From: Chryseobacterium gambrini
GTDB lineage: Bacteria; Bacteroidota; Bacteroidia; Flavobacteriales; Weeksellaceae
Length of the DNA stretch: 64,000 nucleotides
Assembly (NCBI RefSeq): GCF_900156825.1
Contig: NZ_FTOV01000012.1
Location: 45,670-109,669 of the forward strand
Direction of reading: 5' to 3'
Shown: positions 32,850 to 43,400 of the stretch, in pieces
Layout of the letters: each line of letters starts with the position of its first letter
Position numbering within the stretch: the stretch's first letter is position 1
Position numbers and translations under genes: made by a program
The notes under the pieces: generated by a model
Databases searched by the model: none
The model's input: only the letters and a program-made list of their open reading frames with translations
Told to the model about the DNA's origin: nothing

Positions 32850-33719
32850 ATGAAAACTTTATTATACACGCTTTTAATTTTCGTAGCAAACTTACTCACT
32901 GCACAAACAGCAACCAAAGAGCAAATTATTTCCGACTTACCGGAAATTGAAATTACTGAAGGAATCAACCTGCATATTATTTCGCCGGAGCCCATTCAGT
33001 ATGTGGATCTGTCAACAGAAAAACTGACTGGAGATCTTCCAACTACCAATATTGCCAGAATAAAAATCACAGACCATCCTGATTCTGACGAGAAAGGAAA
33101 AATCAAAACACCATCTGTTTTTTTTAATGGTAAGAAAATCGGAGTGATAACCGTTGTTGCTCAATCTTTCATCGCACAGTATAAAGCTGTTTACAGAAAC
33201 CAGGACAACCTCAATACGATTACCAATATCCATATTCAACCCGAAGCGATGCAACCTATAGAGTTTGATAAAATGGTTTTCTCAAATCTTGAATTGCGAA
33301 AATTTGCGATGGATATTATTCAAAAAAAATCTGAGAAAAATCCAATTAGAGAAGAGAAAAATTTAAAACTCAGCTTTCAACTCAATAATGTATATGTGAT
33401 AAGCGATTACATCTTTTTGGATATGACTATCAAAAACAATTCTAATCTGAGCTATGATATTGAGGATTTGAAATTTTCGTTAGAAGACAAAAAAATCCAC
33501 AAAGCAACAAACAACCAAAGTGTAGATCTGACGCCCATTTTACAACTCAATCCTCAAAAGCACTTTAGGAAAAATTTTAGAAACGTTTATGTTTTCAAAA
33601 AATTTACCTATCCAAACAGTAAGGTAATGATGATTCGCCTCATTGAAGAGCAACTCTCCGGACGTACCATAGAAATGAAGGTCAATTATTCTGAAATTCT
33701 TAAAGCCGATACCTTTTAA
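32850..33719 (+). CDS. traN: Conjugal transfer protein TraN (DUF4138, VirB9-like)
   Basis: A 289-aa secreted protein (signal ending 'NLLTAQ') with the DUF4138/TraN pattern. It has 'LHIISPEPIQYVDLSTEKLTGDLP' near the N-terminus, 'FIAQYKAVY' in the middle and a C-terminal beta domain ('NVYVISDYIFLDMTIKNNSNLSYDIEDLKF'). It is the outer-membrane-associated channel subunit equivalent to VirB9 and probably contacts TraM. Confidence 0.9.
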   Translation: MKTLLYTLLIFVANLLTAQTATKEQIISDLPEIEITEGINLHIISPEPIQYVDLSTEKLTGDLPTTNIARIKITDHPDSDEKGKIKTPSVFFNGKKIGVITVVAQSFIAQYKAVYRNQDNLNTITNIHIQPEAMQPIEFDKMVFSNLELRKFAMDIIQKKSEKNPIREEKNLKLSFQLNNVYVISDYIFLDMTIKNNSNLSYDIEDLKFSLEDKKIHKATNNQSVDLTPILQLNPQKHFRKNFRNVYVFKKFTYPNSKVMMIRLIEEQLSGRTIEMKVNYSEILKADTF

Positions 33720-33723
33720 TTTA

Positions 33724-34041
33724 ATGATTTATACAATGGAAAATTTTTCAATTACACTATGCTTCGCGCTCTTGCTATTAATATTTACCTACCATTCTAT
33801 TTTGATAATCATTTTTTCTAAAAAACGAAAATTACTCATAAATGACTATGAAAAGCTATTAAACCTTAAAGATTGGTATGAGAAAATATCTGAAGAAGCA
33901 AGCCGCTCATACATTATTGAGAGAGTCGAAAAAAGAGGAAATGAGCTAATTAATCAATTGAATCTGTTGAATTCCAATCTTATTGCAATAACAAGAAAAG
34001 CAAAAAAAATTGCAGGAACAGCAACAAAAGCTACACAGTAA
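33724..34041 (+). CDS. Small membrane-anchored protein between traN and coupling protein
   Basis: A 105-aa protein with one N-terminal helix (about 8-30) and a charged coiled-coil body with 'ASRSYIIERVEKRGNELINQLNLLNSNL'. An ATG four codons in (33736) is an alternative start. It has no recognised domain. It lies 4 nt after traN and 51 nt before the coupling protein, so it belongs to the operon; perhaps a TraO- or TraQ-position accessory. Confidence 0.6.
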   Translation: MIYTMENFSITLCFALLLLIFTYHSILIIIFSKKRKLLINDYEKLLNLKDWYEKISEEASRSYIIERVEKRGNELINQLNLLNSNLIAITRKAKKIAGTATKATQ

Positions 34042-34092
34042 CCTATTAGAAGAACACAAATTACTGAATCAATACTTCGAAAATTATTCTTA

Positions 34093-36084
34093 ATGCAAGA
34101 ACAACAACATCAAATCAAGATCTATGGCTTTCTACAAAAAGCTGTCTATGCAGTCGTTGCATTAGATTGTGCTTCGCTTTTTTACCTTAATGCTGATGTT
34201 CGGGTATTATCAAACTTGTTAAAAAATTTTTCAAAGCTGAGTTTTATTTACCCGCCCATCAATGCCAAATTTGCAACATTAATTTTGATTGGATTAGTAG
34301 CTGTAGGAACAAAAGCCAAGAAAAAGAAAGACCTTAATATTAGTAAAGAAATTATCGCTCCTATGATTTTCGGACTGCTGATGATTTTCTCTTCGCTGAT
34401 ATGGCAAAATGAGGCAGGAAATGCAACACTTCCAAAAGTATTTCCCGGCTTCAATCTCTATCAGGTAATTTATGCTGTTCTTTCTTTTTTGGGAGCCGTT
34501 ATCCTTCAAATGGGTGCAGACAGTATTTCAAAACTGATGCAGCAGAAAATGGGAAAAGACCGATGGAATGTAGAGGAAGAATCCTTCGATCAAAACCAGG
34601 AGTTAGTGAACACTGACACATCGATCAACATTCCTTACATCTTCAGATATAACAATAAGACATATAAAGGGTATATTAATATTGATCCTTTTAGAGGAAC
34701 AATGGTCATCGGAACACCGGGTTCAGGGAAGTCGTTCGGTGTCATCAATCCTGCCATAAGACAAATGATCGCAAAAGGTTTCTGTCTCTGCATCTATGAT
34801 TTTAAGTTCCCGGATTTAGCCCAAATTGCTTATTATCATTATCTATTAAAGAAACAAAAAGATCCCAATTACAAACATCAATTTTATGTTATCAATCTGA
34901 ATGAAGTTGAAAAATCAAAACGAGTTAACCCGTTTCATAAAAAGTACATCCAAACTTTGGCAGAAGCCCAGGAAATGGCAGAATCGATGGTTTCATCTTT
35001 ACAGAAAGGAGGTTCCAGTTCCGGAGGTGGTTCTGAAGCTTTCTTTACCCAATCTGCGATAAATTTCCTTTCGTCCTGCATTTATTTTTTTGCAACATTC
35101 GAAAATGGAAAATATTCTGATTTACCTCATATTCTTTCCTTTATGAATAGAAGCTATAAAGAAATTTTCGATACTCTTTTTACCAATGAAGAAATTTTCT
35201 CTTTGCTGTCACCTTTCAAGACGGCCTATGACAACAAAGCATTTGACCAATTGGAAGGCCAAATCGGAACACTCAAAATTTTCCTTTCAAGATTGGCAAC
35301 AAAAGAAAGTTTTTGGGTGTTTTCAGGAGATGAAGTAGAATTGAAGATAACCGACAGAGATAATCCTTCTATTATTATTCTGGCATCAGACCCGGGAACA
35401 CAGGATATTAATTCTGCATTGTATTCTTCGGTATTAAACAGGACTTTAAGATTGATCAATTCCAAACACAATTTACCGGGAGGAATTATCGCAGACGAAT
35501 TTCCGACGATTTATATTCATAAAATTGATAACATCGTAGCAACTGCAAGGAGCAATAGGGTTGCAGTTTTATTAGGGCTTCAGGAACTACCACAACTTCG
35601 ACAATTTTATAAAAAAGAAGTAGCAGATACCATTTCTGCAATTGTTGGAAATATTCTTTCCGGTTCCGCCAGAGACAAAAATACGCTCGATTGGCTGGAA
35701 AAACTATTCGGAAAAATAAAACAGAAGTCATACTCACAATCTATTTCCCAGCAAGGAACGACCACCAGTATCAATGAAAAAATGGACAATATGATTCCTG
35801 CCGGAAAAATTGCGGCTCTGAAAACAGGAGAAATGGTTGGAATGATCGCACAGGGAGAAGAAAACGCTGCTGAGGAATATAAAACGTCTGCAATTAGGGG
35901 TAAAATAAATTTGGATATGAAAGCCATTCAAGAAGAAGAAAAACACTATGTGAAAATGCCCTCTTATTATTCTTTTGTAGATAAAAAAGGAGTTAACCGC
36001 AAAGAAGAAGTGTTGATGACCAACTTTAGAAAGATCAACAAAGAAGTGGAACTCATTGTGAATGAAAATATTAAAGCTGCATAA
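34093..36084 (+). CDS. Type IV coupling protein (TraG/VirD4 family)
   Basis: A 663-aa DNA-pumping ATPase that delivers the relaxase-DNA complex to the channel. Membrane helices at about 15-33, 60-75, 88-105 and 125-142 are followed by Walker A GTPGSGKS (207-214) and Walker B 'GIIADEFPT' (about 463-471), then the VirD4-like 'TARSNRVAVLLGLQELPQL' segment. This is the family often labelled MobC in Bacteroidetes elements. The M23 peptidase gene starts 1 nt after its stop codon. Confidence 0.9.
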   Translation: MQEQQHQIKIYGFLQKAVYAVVALDCASLFYLNADVRVLSNLLKNFSKLSFIYPPINAKFATLILIGLVAVGTKAKKKKDLNISKEIIAPMIFGLLMIFSSLIWQNEAGNATLPKVFPGFNLYQVIYAVLSFLGAVILQMGADSISKLMQQKMGKDRWNVEEESFDQNQELVNTDTSINIPYIFRYNNKTYKGYINIDPFRGTMVIGTPGSGKSFGVINPAIRQMIAKGFCLCIYDFKFPDLAQIAYYHYLLKKQKDPNYKHQFYVINLNEVEKSKRVNPFHKKYIQTLAEAQEMAESMVSSLQKGGSSSGGGSEAFFTQSAINFLSSCIYFFATFENGKYSDLPHILSFMNRSYKEIFDTLFTNEEIFSLLSPFKTAYDNKAFDQLEGQIGTLKIFLSRLATKESFWVFSGDEVELKITDRDNPSIIILASDPGTQDINSALYSSVLNRTLRLINSKHNLPGGIIADEFPTIYIHKIDNIVATARSNRVAVLLGLQELPQLRQFYKKEVADTISAIVGNILSGSARDKNTLDWLEKLFGKIKQKSYSQSISQQGTTTSINEKMDNMIPAGKIAALKTGEMVGMIAQGEENAAEEYKTSAIRGKINLDMKAIQEEEKHYVKMPSYYSFVDKKGVNRKEEVLMTNFRKINKEVELIVNENIKAA

Positions 36085-36085
36085 A

Positions 36086-36961
36086 ATGAAAAAACTAAAA
36101 TACACATTTACCTTGATGGCGCTGTTTTACAGTTGTTTATCATCTGCGCAATTTAATACGATTACACCAACAATACCGAAAAAATCTGAAAATCCAAAGC
36201 TATCCGAAAAATCTAATATTGAAGATCCAGTAAAACAAAAGAATGCTAAGAAATCTTGGAAGCAAGTTTTAAATATCACCACAAAATCAGATTTAAAAAA
36301 TGAAACCAAAGGTTCGACGAAGTGGTTAACGAGTCAAATTGATTCTTTGAAAATGTTGATTAAAGAATCTAGCAGTGTAAATGAAGTACGAAAAAATGAG
36401 TTTGAAAAACTGAAAGATTCCTTGGTGCTGCAATCACTGAATAGAGTAGAAGAGGCACAGCAAACATCAAAAAAACAAAACTTTTCTACAACGTATGATT
36501 TCGTAGATGAGCCGGCGGCATCTTTTTCAAAAATTGTGATGCCCCTTAAAAACAAAATTACAGTTACATCTTCTTACGGGACAAGAACGCATCCTATTTT
36601 CAGAACAAAAAAAACGCACAACGGTATCGACTTAAAAGCCAGTTATGAAAATGTTTATTCCGTTTTGGACGGAATTGTTACTGCAACAGGTTGGGATTCT
36701 AAAGGCGGTGGAAATTACATTAAAGTAAAACATTTTAACCGTTTCGAAACCTCGTACCTACATCTCTCAGAAATATATTATCGAGTTGGAGAAAAAGTAA
36801 AAGCGGGATTCATCATTGGAAAAAGTGGGAATACCGGAAACTCTACGGGTCCACATCTGCATTTTTCGGTGAAAGAATTTGGACAGAGCATCAATCCTTC
36901 TCATTTCTTAAATGACCTCATAAAAGTAAACAATTTAATAGCAAACCATTATGAACACTAA
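36086..36961 (+). CDS. Secreted M23-family peptidoglycan peptidase
   Basis: A protein of about 291 aa. The ATG at 36086 gives a signal peptide (MKKLKYTFTLMALFYSCLSSAQ); an in-frame ATG at 36062 lies inside the upstream gene. The N-terminal half is Lys/Ser-rich and helical. The C-terminal LytM domain has 'SSYGTRTHPIF', 'HNGIDLKA' and 'HLHFSV', giving the zinc ligands H-xxx-D and HxH. It probably opens peptidoglycan to let the transfer channel assemble, as VirB1-type enzymes do. It overlaps the next gene by 11 nt. Confidence 0.9.
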   Translation: MKKLKYTFTLMALFYSCLSSAQFNTITPTIPKKSENPKLSEKSNIEDPVKQKNAKKSWKQVLNITTKSDLKNETKGSTKWLTSQIDSLKMLIKESSSVNEVRKNEFEKLKDSLVLQSLNRVEEAQQTSKKQNFSTTYDFVDEPAASFSKIVMPLKNKITVTSSYGTRTHPIFRTKKTHNGIDLKASYENVYSVLDGIVTATGWDSKGGGNYIKVKHFNRFETSYLHLSEIYYRVGEKVKAGFIIGKSGNTGNSTGPHLHFSVKEFGQSINPSHFLNDLIKVNNLIANHYEH

Positions 36962-37664
36962 TACTTTACCAACAGACGAACTAAAGAAATATGGAATTAT
37001 TAATGAAGATAATTCTTATTCAAAAAAACTAAATGCGGATGATATTCAGAAGTTTCTACAAGGATATACCATCGTTGCGGATAACGACAAAAGCAGAGCA
37101 ACTTTTCAACTGACTGATAATAATACCAAACTTAAGGTCATCCATTTAGAACGAGACAAAAACCTACCGGAAATACTTAAAAACAGTAAGGACAGAGTTG
37201 AATATACCGATATTCAAAAGGTCTCTAACAATCTGTTGCCGGAATTTTCGACGCTTGAAAAAAAAGCTTTCATTTTCGACAAAGAAACCAATAAGGTAGT
37301 AGAATTCGATTTCATTAAAAATGCAAGAGAATTGACCGCAATTATTGCCGACAAAAAGAATACCGAAGAACTTAACCGTTACATAGCAGAACTTCTAAAA
37401 CTTAAATCTTTTCTGCAAGATAAAATAGTTCAGTTCCCAGAAATGGCAAAAGAAATTACGAATGATTTGAATATTGTGTCCAAAGAATTCAATACGGTTG
37501 CTGGAATCTCTGAAAAGCAAAATCACTCTCAAAAACAGGAAAAATCAGACGTACAACTGAATGTGAACGACCCCGATGTCTATCAAGATGCCAATCGAAT
37601 GAGAGAGGAGGAAAGCCAAGAGCAGGACGAGGAAATACAAAAGTCAAGAGGTTTTAGAAGATAG
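36951..37664 (+). CDS. ICE accessory protein, DUF4099/DUF3945-like
   Basis: A 237-aa hydrophilic cytosolic protein. The N-terminal 70 residues ('ELKKYGIINEDNSYSKKLNADDIQKFLQGY', a predicted helix-strand unit) recall the DUF4099/DUF3945 domains found in Bacteroidetes mobile-element proteins. The C-terminus is Glu/Gln-rich and disordered. It sits between the M23 peptidase and a larger DUF3945-like protein. Function unknown; similarity is by eye. Confidence 0.5.
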   Translation: MNTNTLPTDELKKYGIINEDNSYSKKLNADDIQKFLQGYTIVADNDKSRATFQLTDNNTKLKVIHLERDKNLPEILKNSKDRVEYTDIQKVSNNLLPEFSTLEKKAFIFDKETNKVVEFDFIKNARELTAIIADKKNTEELNRYIAELLKLKSFLQDKIVQFPEMAKEITNDLNIVSKEFNTVAGISEKQNHSQKQEKSDVQLNVNDPDVYQDANRMREEESQEQDEEIQKSRGFRR

Positions 37665-37681
37665 CTTAATAGGTGGAAAAA

Positions 37682-39664
37682 ATGGAAGATAATCTAACCT
37701 GGTTTGATAAGAATATAACTCCAAGAACAGGAGCCTATAAAAATTTTGTAAAAGAAATGGAAAGTATGTCACCTGAACAGTTTTTTCGGGACGGAGAGAG
37801 GCTGTTTACTGATAAAGAGAAAAAGTTTATGGTAATTCACCAATCTAAGGGAAGAGCAGTTATCATAGGTTCAAATTTCACATTGAAAACAATTTTTCAT
37901 TCAAATCCCGATCTCGTTACTAAGGATACATTTAACAATCCTGCTGAATTAGTCAGATTTATTGAAAAGCAACAACTAGCCAATAAACATTTGATTTTGC
38001 AAAATAACAGGGAGTCTACTGAAATCACTGTAAGTAGCGAGTCAAAAAAGCAGAAATTTCTTTCTGATCTCTGGGCTCAGGAATTGGAAAAAAAAACTGA
38101 TTTAAGTTCCGGATTGACCTATACACAAATTGATGAAAAGCAAGCTCATCATTATCGAAATTATGAAGTTGAAGCTGCAAAGATATCATTAGAAGGGATT
38201 CATCAAATTGAAATGACTGATCTGGAAGAAAATGCAGACTTTTTTTCAGATGAAGGCTTTGAAGAAAATTTAACCCCTGCATCTGACCTTCCGGACGGCT
38301 GGACCTGGAACGATTACGATGATGGGAGTGGCTCGCTGAAGAGTCCAAGCGGTCATAGGTATTACAGCTATGATCTGCAAACTCAGGAATATACATTACC
38401 GTACGGTCGGCGAGAATGGACAGGTATGAGAGATTTTTATGATGCTCCAAAAAGTTTGAACGAATTCAAAAGCTATGTCGAAAACGACTTAAAAGCAAAA
38501 GCGGTGCAAAATAATCTTTATCCGAAACTTTCCGAAGAGGAAAAAAATGATATTCTCAAATACAGGATCTTTATGAAAGAAAACGAATTCATACTGGAGA
38601 ACTTGCAGATCACAGCGAGCCAAAGAAAAGCTTATTCAGAGAAAATGGAATTCGGAACAACAGATGGAGATTATTCTCTTACAAAGGCACAAATGGACAC
38701 AATCCCAAATGTTATTGATGGTCATACGTTGTCAAAAAATGACAAATACGAATTGGCTTTCGGCCTATTGGAAAAACAGCTATATGGGGAATCCTACGAA
38801 TTATTGGATAGCGGTGAAATTCTAAAAAATTATCTGGATGAAAATGTTTTTTCAAGAAACAGAATATTAACAATGAATGATATAAAATTTAACAATCAAA
38901 CCCCAAACATTATGGAAACACAGAACGAATATGAACCATCTCAGTATCCGAAATTTCAATTAAAATATCTTGGTTTCGGAGAAGGAGAACAACTGCACAA
39001 AGATTTAGAAAACGGAATTAATGCTCCCGAAAAAGAGTTCGAAATTAAAACCACTTCCGACAAAACGATGCCCGGAAATGAAATGGAATTCACGTTAAAA
39101 TTCAATAAGATAGAAAATGGAAGTGTCTTTATGAATTTTTATAATGCTAAACTCACTAAAGCAAATGGCGACGTTATCTCCCACAATTTTCCTGTTAACA
39201 GGGTGAATACATTTACTGCTAAAGAAGCAGTCAACCTTTTGGAAGGGCGTACGGTAAAAATACAATTTCACAATCCGAAAACAGAAAAAATAGAACCTGC
39301 ATTTGCCAAACTGAATTTTAACGAACCCAAAACCGAAAAAGGAAATTACAATTTCCAGAATTTTTACAAAAATTATGGAGTTGATACGGCTCAGATCGTA
39401 GAAAAATCCAAACTGATCTTCGATAAGCCGGAATGGAAGGAAAGTACCATAAAATCTTTGGAAAAAGGAAATATCGTGAAGGTAAAATTTGAATTGGATG
39501 ATAAAGTAATAGAAGGCAAAGCGGTGCTGAATCCGCAATACAAAAATCTGAATCTGTATGATTCTGATATGAACAGAATCAATACCAACAAGCCTTTAGA
39601 AGGTTTGGAACAAGACAACAAGCACGAAAAAAATAACGTGAAAGAACAAAGTATTAAACGATAG
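37682..39664 (+). CDS. Large ICE accessory protein with WW-like segment and DUF3945-like C-terminus
   Basis: About 660 aa from ATG 37682; a GTG at 37673 is also in frame. It is hydrophilic with no signal. At about residues 203-243 there is a segment resembling a WW fold: 'LPDGWTW', a turn, 'SGHRYYSYDL', then 'YTLPYG' with Tyr in place of the second Trp. The C-terminal 230 residues contain a repeated 'GEGEQLHKDLEN' and 'INPQYK'-type pattern ('VLNPQYKNLNLYD') like DUF3945 proteins of other elements. It could be an anti-restriction or polyvalent transfer protein; no firm function. Confidence 0.5.
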   Translation: MEDNLTWFDKNITPRTGAYKNFVKEMESMSPEQFFRDGERLFTDKEKKFMVIHQSKGRAVIIGSNFTLKTIFHSNPDLVTKDTFNNPAELVRFIEKQQLANKHLILQNNRESTEITVSSESKKQKFLSDLWAQELEKKTDLSSGLTYTQIDEKQAHHYRNYEVEAAKISLEGIHQIEMTDLEENADFFSDEGFEENLTPASDLPDGWTWNDYDDGSGSLKSPSGHRYYSYDLQTQEYTLPYGRREWTGMRDFYDAPKSLNEFKSYVENDLKAKAVQNNLYPKLSEEEKNDILKYRIFMKENEFILENLQITASQRKAYSEKMEFGTTDGDYSLTKAQMDTIPNVIDGHTLSKNDKYELAFGLLEKQLYGESYELLDSGEILKNYLDENVFSRNRILTMNDIKFNNQTPNIMETQNEYEPSQYPKFQLKYLGFGEGEQLHKDLENGINAPEKEFEIKTTSDKTMPGNEMEFTLKFNKIENGSVFMNFYNAKLTKANGDVISHNFPVNRVNTFTAKEAVNLLEGRTVKIQFHNPKTEKIEPAFAKLNFNEPKTEKGNYNFQNFYKNYGVDTAQIVEKSKLIFDKPEWKESTIKSLEKGNIVKVKFELDDKVIEGKAVLNPQYKNLNLYDSDMNRINTNKPLEGLEQDNKHEKNNVKEQSIKR

Positions 39665-39694
39665 ATAACACTTACAACCAATCATTTATTTCCC

Positions 39695-39730
39695 AGCGGT
39701 AAGTCAAATTAATTAGGCTGCCGCTTTTTT
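39695..39730 (+). terminator. Rho-independent terminator
   Basis: AGCGG (39695-39699) pairs with CCGCT (39720-39724 region), with further AG/CT pairing inside, followed by TTTTTT. It ends the transcript running from the traA region through 39664. Confidence 0.55.
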
Positions 39731-39743
39731 AAACCCTATATCT

Positions 39744-40424
39744 ATGAAAAAACTTTTAATACTACCCAGCTTGTTTTTTCTTTTTGTAAGCACTTCCTGC
39801 CACAAAGAAATCAAATCCGAAAAAGGAGGAATCGATGTTGTCTCCAATGTATATTTTGATGTTTCCAAAAATCTGAACAATATCCAAAGTTTTCATTTGT
39901 CAAGCCTTAATTATTCAGGAGATTCCATAATAGAAAGGATTCCGGATGTTGATGCTCCCGAAATAACCCAACAGATTTATTTCATTAAAGATTCATTGTG
40001 CTATACTATTGAAAATGAAAATCCCGGCAAAATTATTCTGTCAGACATCATAAAGAAACAAAAGCCGCTTTCGGTTGAAAAGAAAAAAGGAGGAACATTG
40101 TTTTCTCAGGAAAAAATCCCCAATTACAGAAACAGAAAAAATCTGAATGATACGGTTTTGTTTAAGAAAAAATACAAACGATTTGAAATCAACTCACCTT
40201 GGATGTACACCCGGTTTTACATTTATCCAACGGATACTATTTTACCGTACTCTATTTACAAACACGCGGAAAAGGACTACCACGGAAGGCTCGAAAGGAT
40301 TGATTCTTACAATAAAAAGACGGACATATTCGTGACGCTTCAATTAATATCAAGAAAAAACTGGGACAGTGAAGCCAAAGAAATTTTTGAATTTAACCAC
40401 TTCATAAAAAACAGAAAAAAGTGA
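39744..40424 (+). CDS. Lipoprotein of unknown function
   Basis: A 226-aa protein with a lipobox ('LFVSTSC', Cys 19) followed by a mature part rich in Lys, Asn and Ile with no recognised domain. Its last 4 nt overlap the GTG start of the methylase-helicase gene (GTGA), so the two are coupled. Plausible roles are entry exclusion or surface modification, both common for lipoproteins in transfer regions, but nothing in the sequence proves either. Confidence 0.6.
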   Translation: MKKLLILPSLFFLFVSTSCHKEIKSEKGGIDVVSNVYFDVSKNLNNIQSFHLSSLNYSGDSIIERIPDVDAPEITQQIYFIKDSLCYTIENENPGKIILSDIIKKQKPLSVEKKKGGTLFSQEKIPNYRNRKNLNDTVLFKKKYKRFEINSPWMYTRFYIYPTDTILPYSIYKHAEKDYHGRLERIDSYNKKTDIFVTLQLISRKNWDSEAKEIFEFNHFIKNRKK

Positions 40425-43400
40425 AAGATGAAGATTTTTTTAATGAGATAAATGATGACATTTCTGTAGTTGAAGGAAATAAAAAGGAACTTATTGTTTT
40501 CACAAACAGTAAGGATATGCTTTCATTCTTGGAGCTTCTTCAATTGAACAAGCAAGTCAATAATAGAACAATTATTACCTTAAATTCCGGTTCCAATAGC
40601 AAAAAGTTCCTCAATAGATACCAGAATTATGATGGCAAAATGTTTTTATGTCTGAGCGGGGACAGAACAGGAAATGCAATAACCAGAAAAATTCTTACAG
40701 AATTTAATGGCAAAAATATCAAAGACGTTCGTCCGTTGTATGAAATTTCTGAAAATGGGAATCAAGACCTGACCGAATATTTAGAGAATAAACTCAATTT
40801 TCAAGATAAAAATACTAATTTAGTTGAACCAAAAATTTCTGAAAATGAAAGCAATGCAATTGAATCCGGAACAACATCCGATCCTCAGCAAGTGGGAAAC
40901 GGAACACCTGAACAAAACACTGGAGAACTTGGCTCAAAAATCCAATCCGAGCAAAACGGAAGTTACGAAAGCGGACAAGCAGTGGGCAGCAACAATGCTG
41001 GAAATGGACTTGCAGGCACAGAACGGAGCGATTTGGGAAACCGAAACCGAGGAAGAGGATCCAATGGAGGAACACAACCGCAAAATGATGAAAAAAATGA
41101 GGGAAGAGAATATTCCTTGGGCGGAATCGTATCCGGGAGAGCTATATCCGATAGAAGAAGATCCGATAGAAGACCTTCCGAGGTAAGTGAAAATTCAACA
41201 AATAAGGTAGAGCTAGATGTTCTCATTTCAAAATATAAAGGGCGAAAACTTAATAATGAACAAGTTGCGGAAGTAGTTTCTGCAGCTTGTTTTGTTTCTA
41301 ATGACAACAGAATTCTTCTCAAAGAAAATCTGAAAGTCACGGATGATTTAAAAGAAATCTGCAATCAATTCCAAAGTGGCGGAACCGCAAAAGAAGGCAG
41401 AGGGATTTTAGATGAATATTACACACAAGATAAAATTGTCGATGCAGTCCGCAATTTAATCAAAGACCATTTCAAAACTCAAAAAGAAATTTCTGTTTTA
41501 GAACCCAGCGTTGGTACAGGAAATTTTATCTATGCCACTCGCGAATTATCTGTAAATTCTAAAATTACAGGCTTTGAAATCAACGAAACCACGGCGAAAA
41601 TTGCAAAAATTCTACATCCCGAAGTCGAGATCAACCTTCGTTCGTTTGAAACTGAATTTATTGATGACAGAGGTAATAAAAAAGACTCAAAAGATTTTTC
41701 AGAAAGATATGATTTGGTCATCGGAAATCCGCCTTATGGCGAACATCGTGGGCTTTACAAAGGATTAGGCGAAGAACCTAAAATTTCAAAATACGAAGAT
41801 TATTTTGTTAAACGGTCATTAGATTCTTTGAAACCCAACGGCGTTTTGGCGATGGTTCTTCCATCAGGTTGGCTCAACCGACAAAAGAATTTACAGAATG
41901 CTAGTGTTTTGGAAGGTTTCCGTTTACCCAATGGCGCTTTTGCAGGAACACAAATCGGAACGGATATTATCATTCTCAAAAAAAACAATCACCAGATTTC
42001 TGCGGATATTTCCAAATATTTTGAAAATAATCACACAAGAGTTCTCGGGGAAAACCGTGAGAAAACCAATCGTTTTGGGCGTTTGGAAAATTATATCCAC
42101 GGAAATTTGGATGAAGCTCTCTTTAAGATTGAACAATTTAAAAATAAAAAAGAAACCGAGAGAATCGGAAATCTTTTTGAAGATTTGTTTTTAGAAAATA
42201 CTGAGTCCAATTCTGTTACAAAAGTTCCTGTAAAAAAAGAAATTATTGCGGAGAAAATAGATGAGTTGAATTTAACAGAAACTCAAGAAAAAATTGAATT
42301 GGTACTTTCTAAACTCAATAACATCAAGTTTAAATCTCCCACCATTACGACTGAAATAAGAAAGTATGAAAAACTGCGCGAAGATTTAATCACAAAACCA
42401 GCATCGTTTTCAGAAGAAAAATTAAAAGAATTGATAGAAAAAAGTGATAGAATAATTTCTATTCACAATACGAGAACTGAGAAGGAATATAAAGTCCAAA
42501 CGGAGCCTTCCATAAAGAAAGGAATTTTAAAATATCAATTCTCCAAACAGGATGAAATTGTAAATACTTCCTTGCAAAATAGTTCAAACATTACGAAAGA
42601 ACAAATTGAAGCATTCAGAGATACATCTTACGATGGAACGCTCAACAATCACGAAAAACATTCCAAATTTTCAAATTATTCTGATGGAGTTTGGATTCAC
42701 GATTTTTATTATGCAGAAGGAAATATTTATGCGAAGTTAGAGCAGCTCGAAAAAGATTTTGCAGATAAAAATGCTGTTGGTGGAACGGAAAATCAGTACG
42801 AAAAACAAAAAGCATTATTAGAAAATGTTCTACCAAAAGCGAAATCTTTAGATGAAATTTATATCAGTCCGAACCACGAGTTCGTGCACAAATTTGAGTT
42901 AGGCCAAATAGAAAAAGACCAATATAATCATATTACAAAACGTACCGAATCAGTCATTGTAGATTACAATCTTGCGGAAAGATTCAAAGACTTTGTAGGC
43001 ACTTTGTCAAGTGAAGCCTTTGCGGGTTCTTCAGCTTGGGAAGTGCGAAGCTTTGTAGATAATGAAACGGTTACAGGAAGCGATAAAGAGCGAAATGCGT
43101 TAGTCAGAGAAAGACGAAAAGCTGCTGCGAATGATTTGTTTTACAAATTTGTACGTGAAGAATTATCAGATGACATTAGAACTCGTTTTGTAAAAGATTT
43201 TAACCGCAATTACAATAACATCCACGTTCCGGATTATTCTAAATTCCCATTGTTTTCAAAGATTCATAAGAATTTCAAAGGAAAGGAATTTAGATTAGCA
43301 GAGGTTCAGAAGGCGGGAATCGGAAGACAGACCACAAAAGGCGTAGGACTTTTAGCGCACGAAGTGGGTTATGGAAAAACATTGTCCGGAATCCTTTCAA

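Noticed and set aside
38025..38450. 141-aa minus-strand frame within the large accessory protein
   Set aside because: Reverse-strand shadow with no protein-like features; the plus-strand gene is continuous.
40824..41186. 120-aa plus-strand frame inside the methylase-helicase linker
   Set aside because: Runs through the low-complexity Gly/Asn/Arg linker in another frame; no independent start signal or domain.
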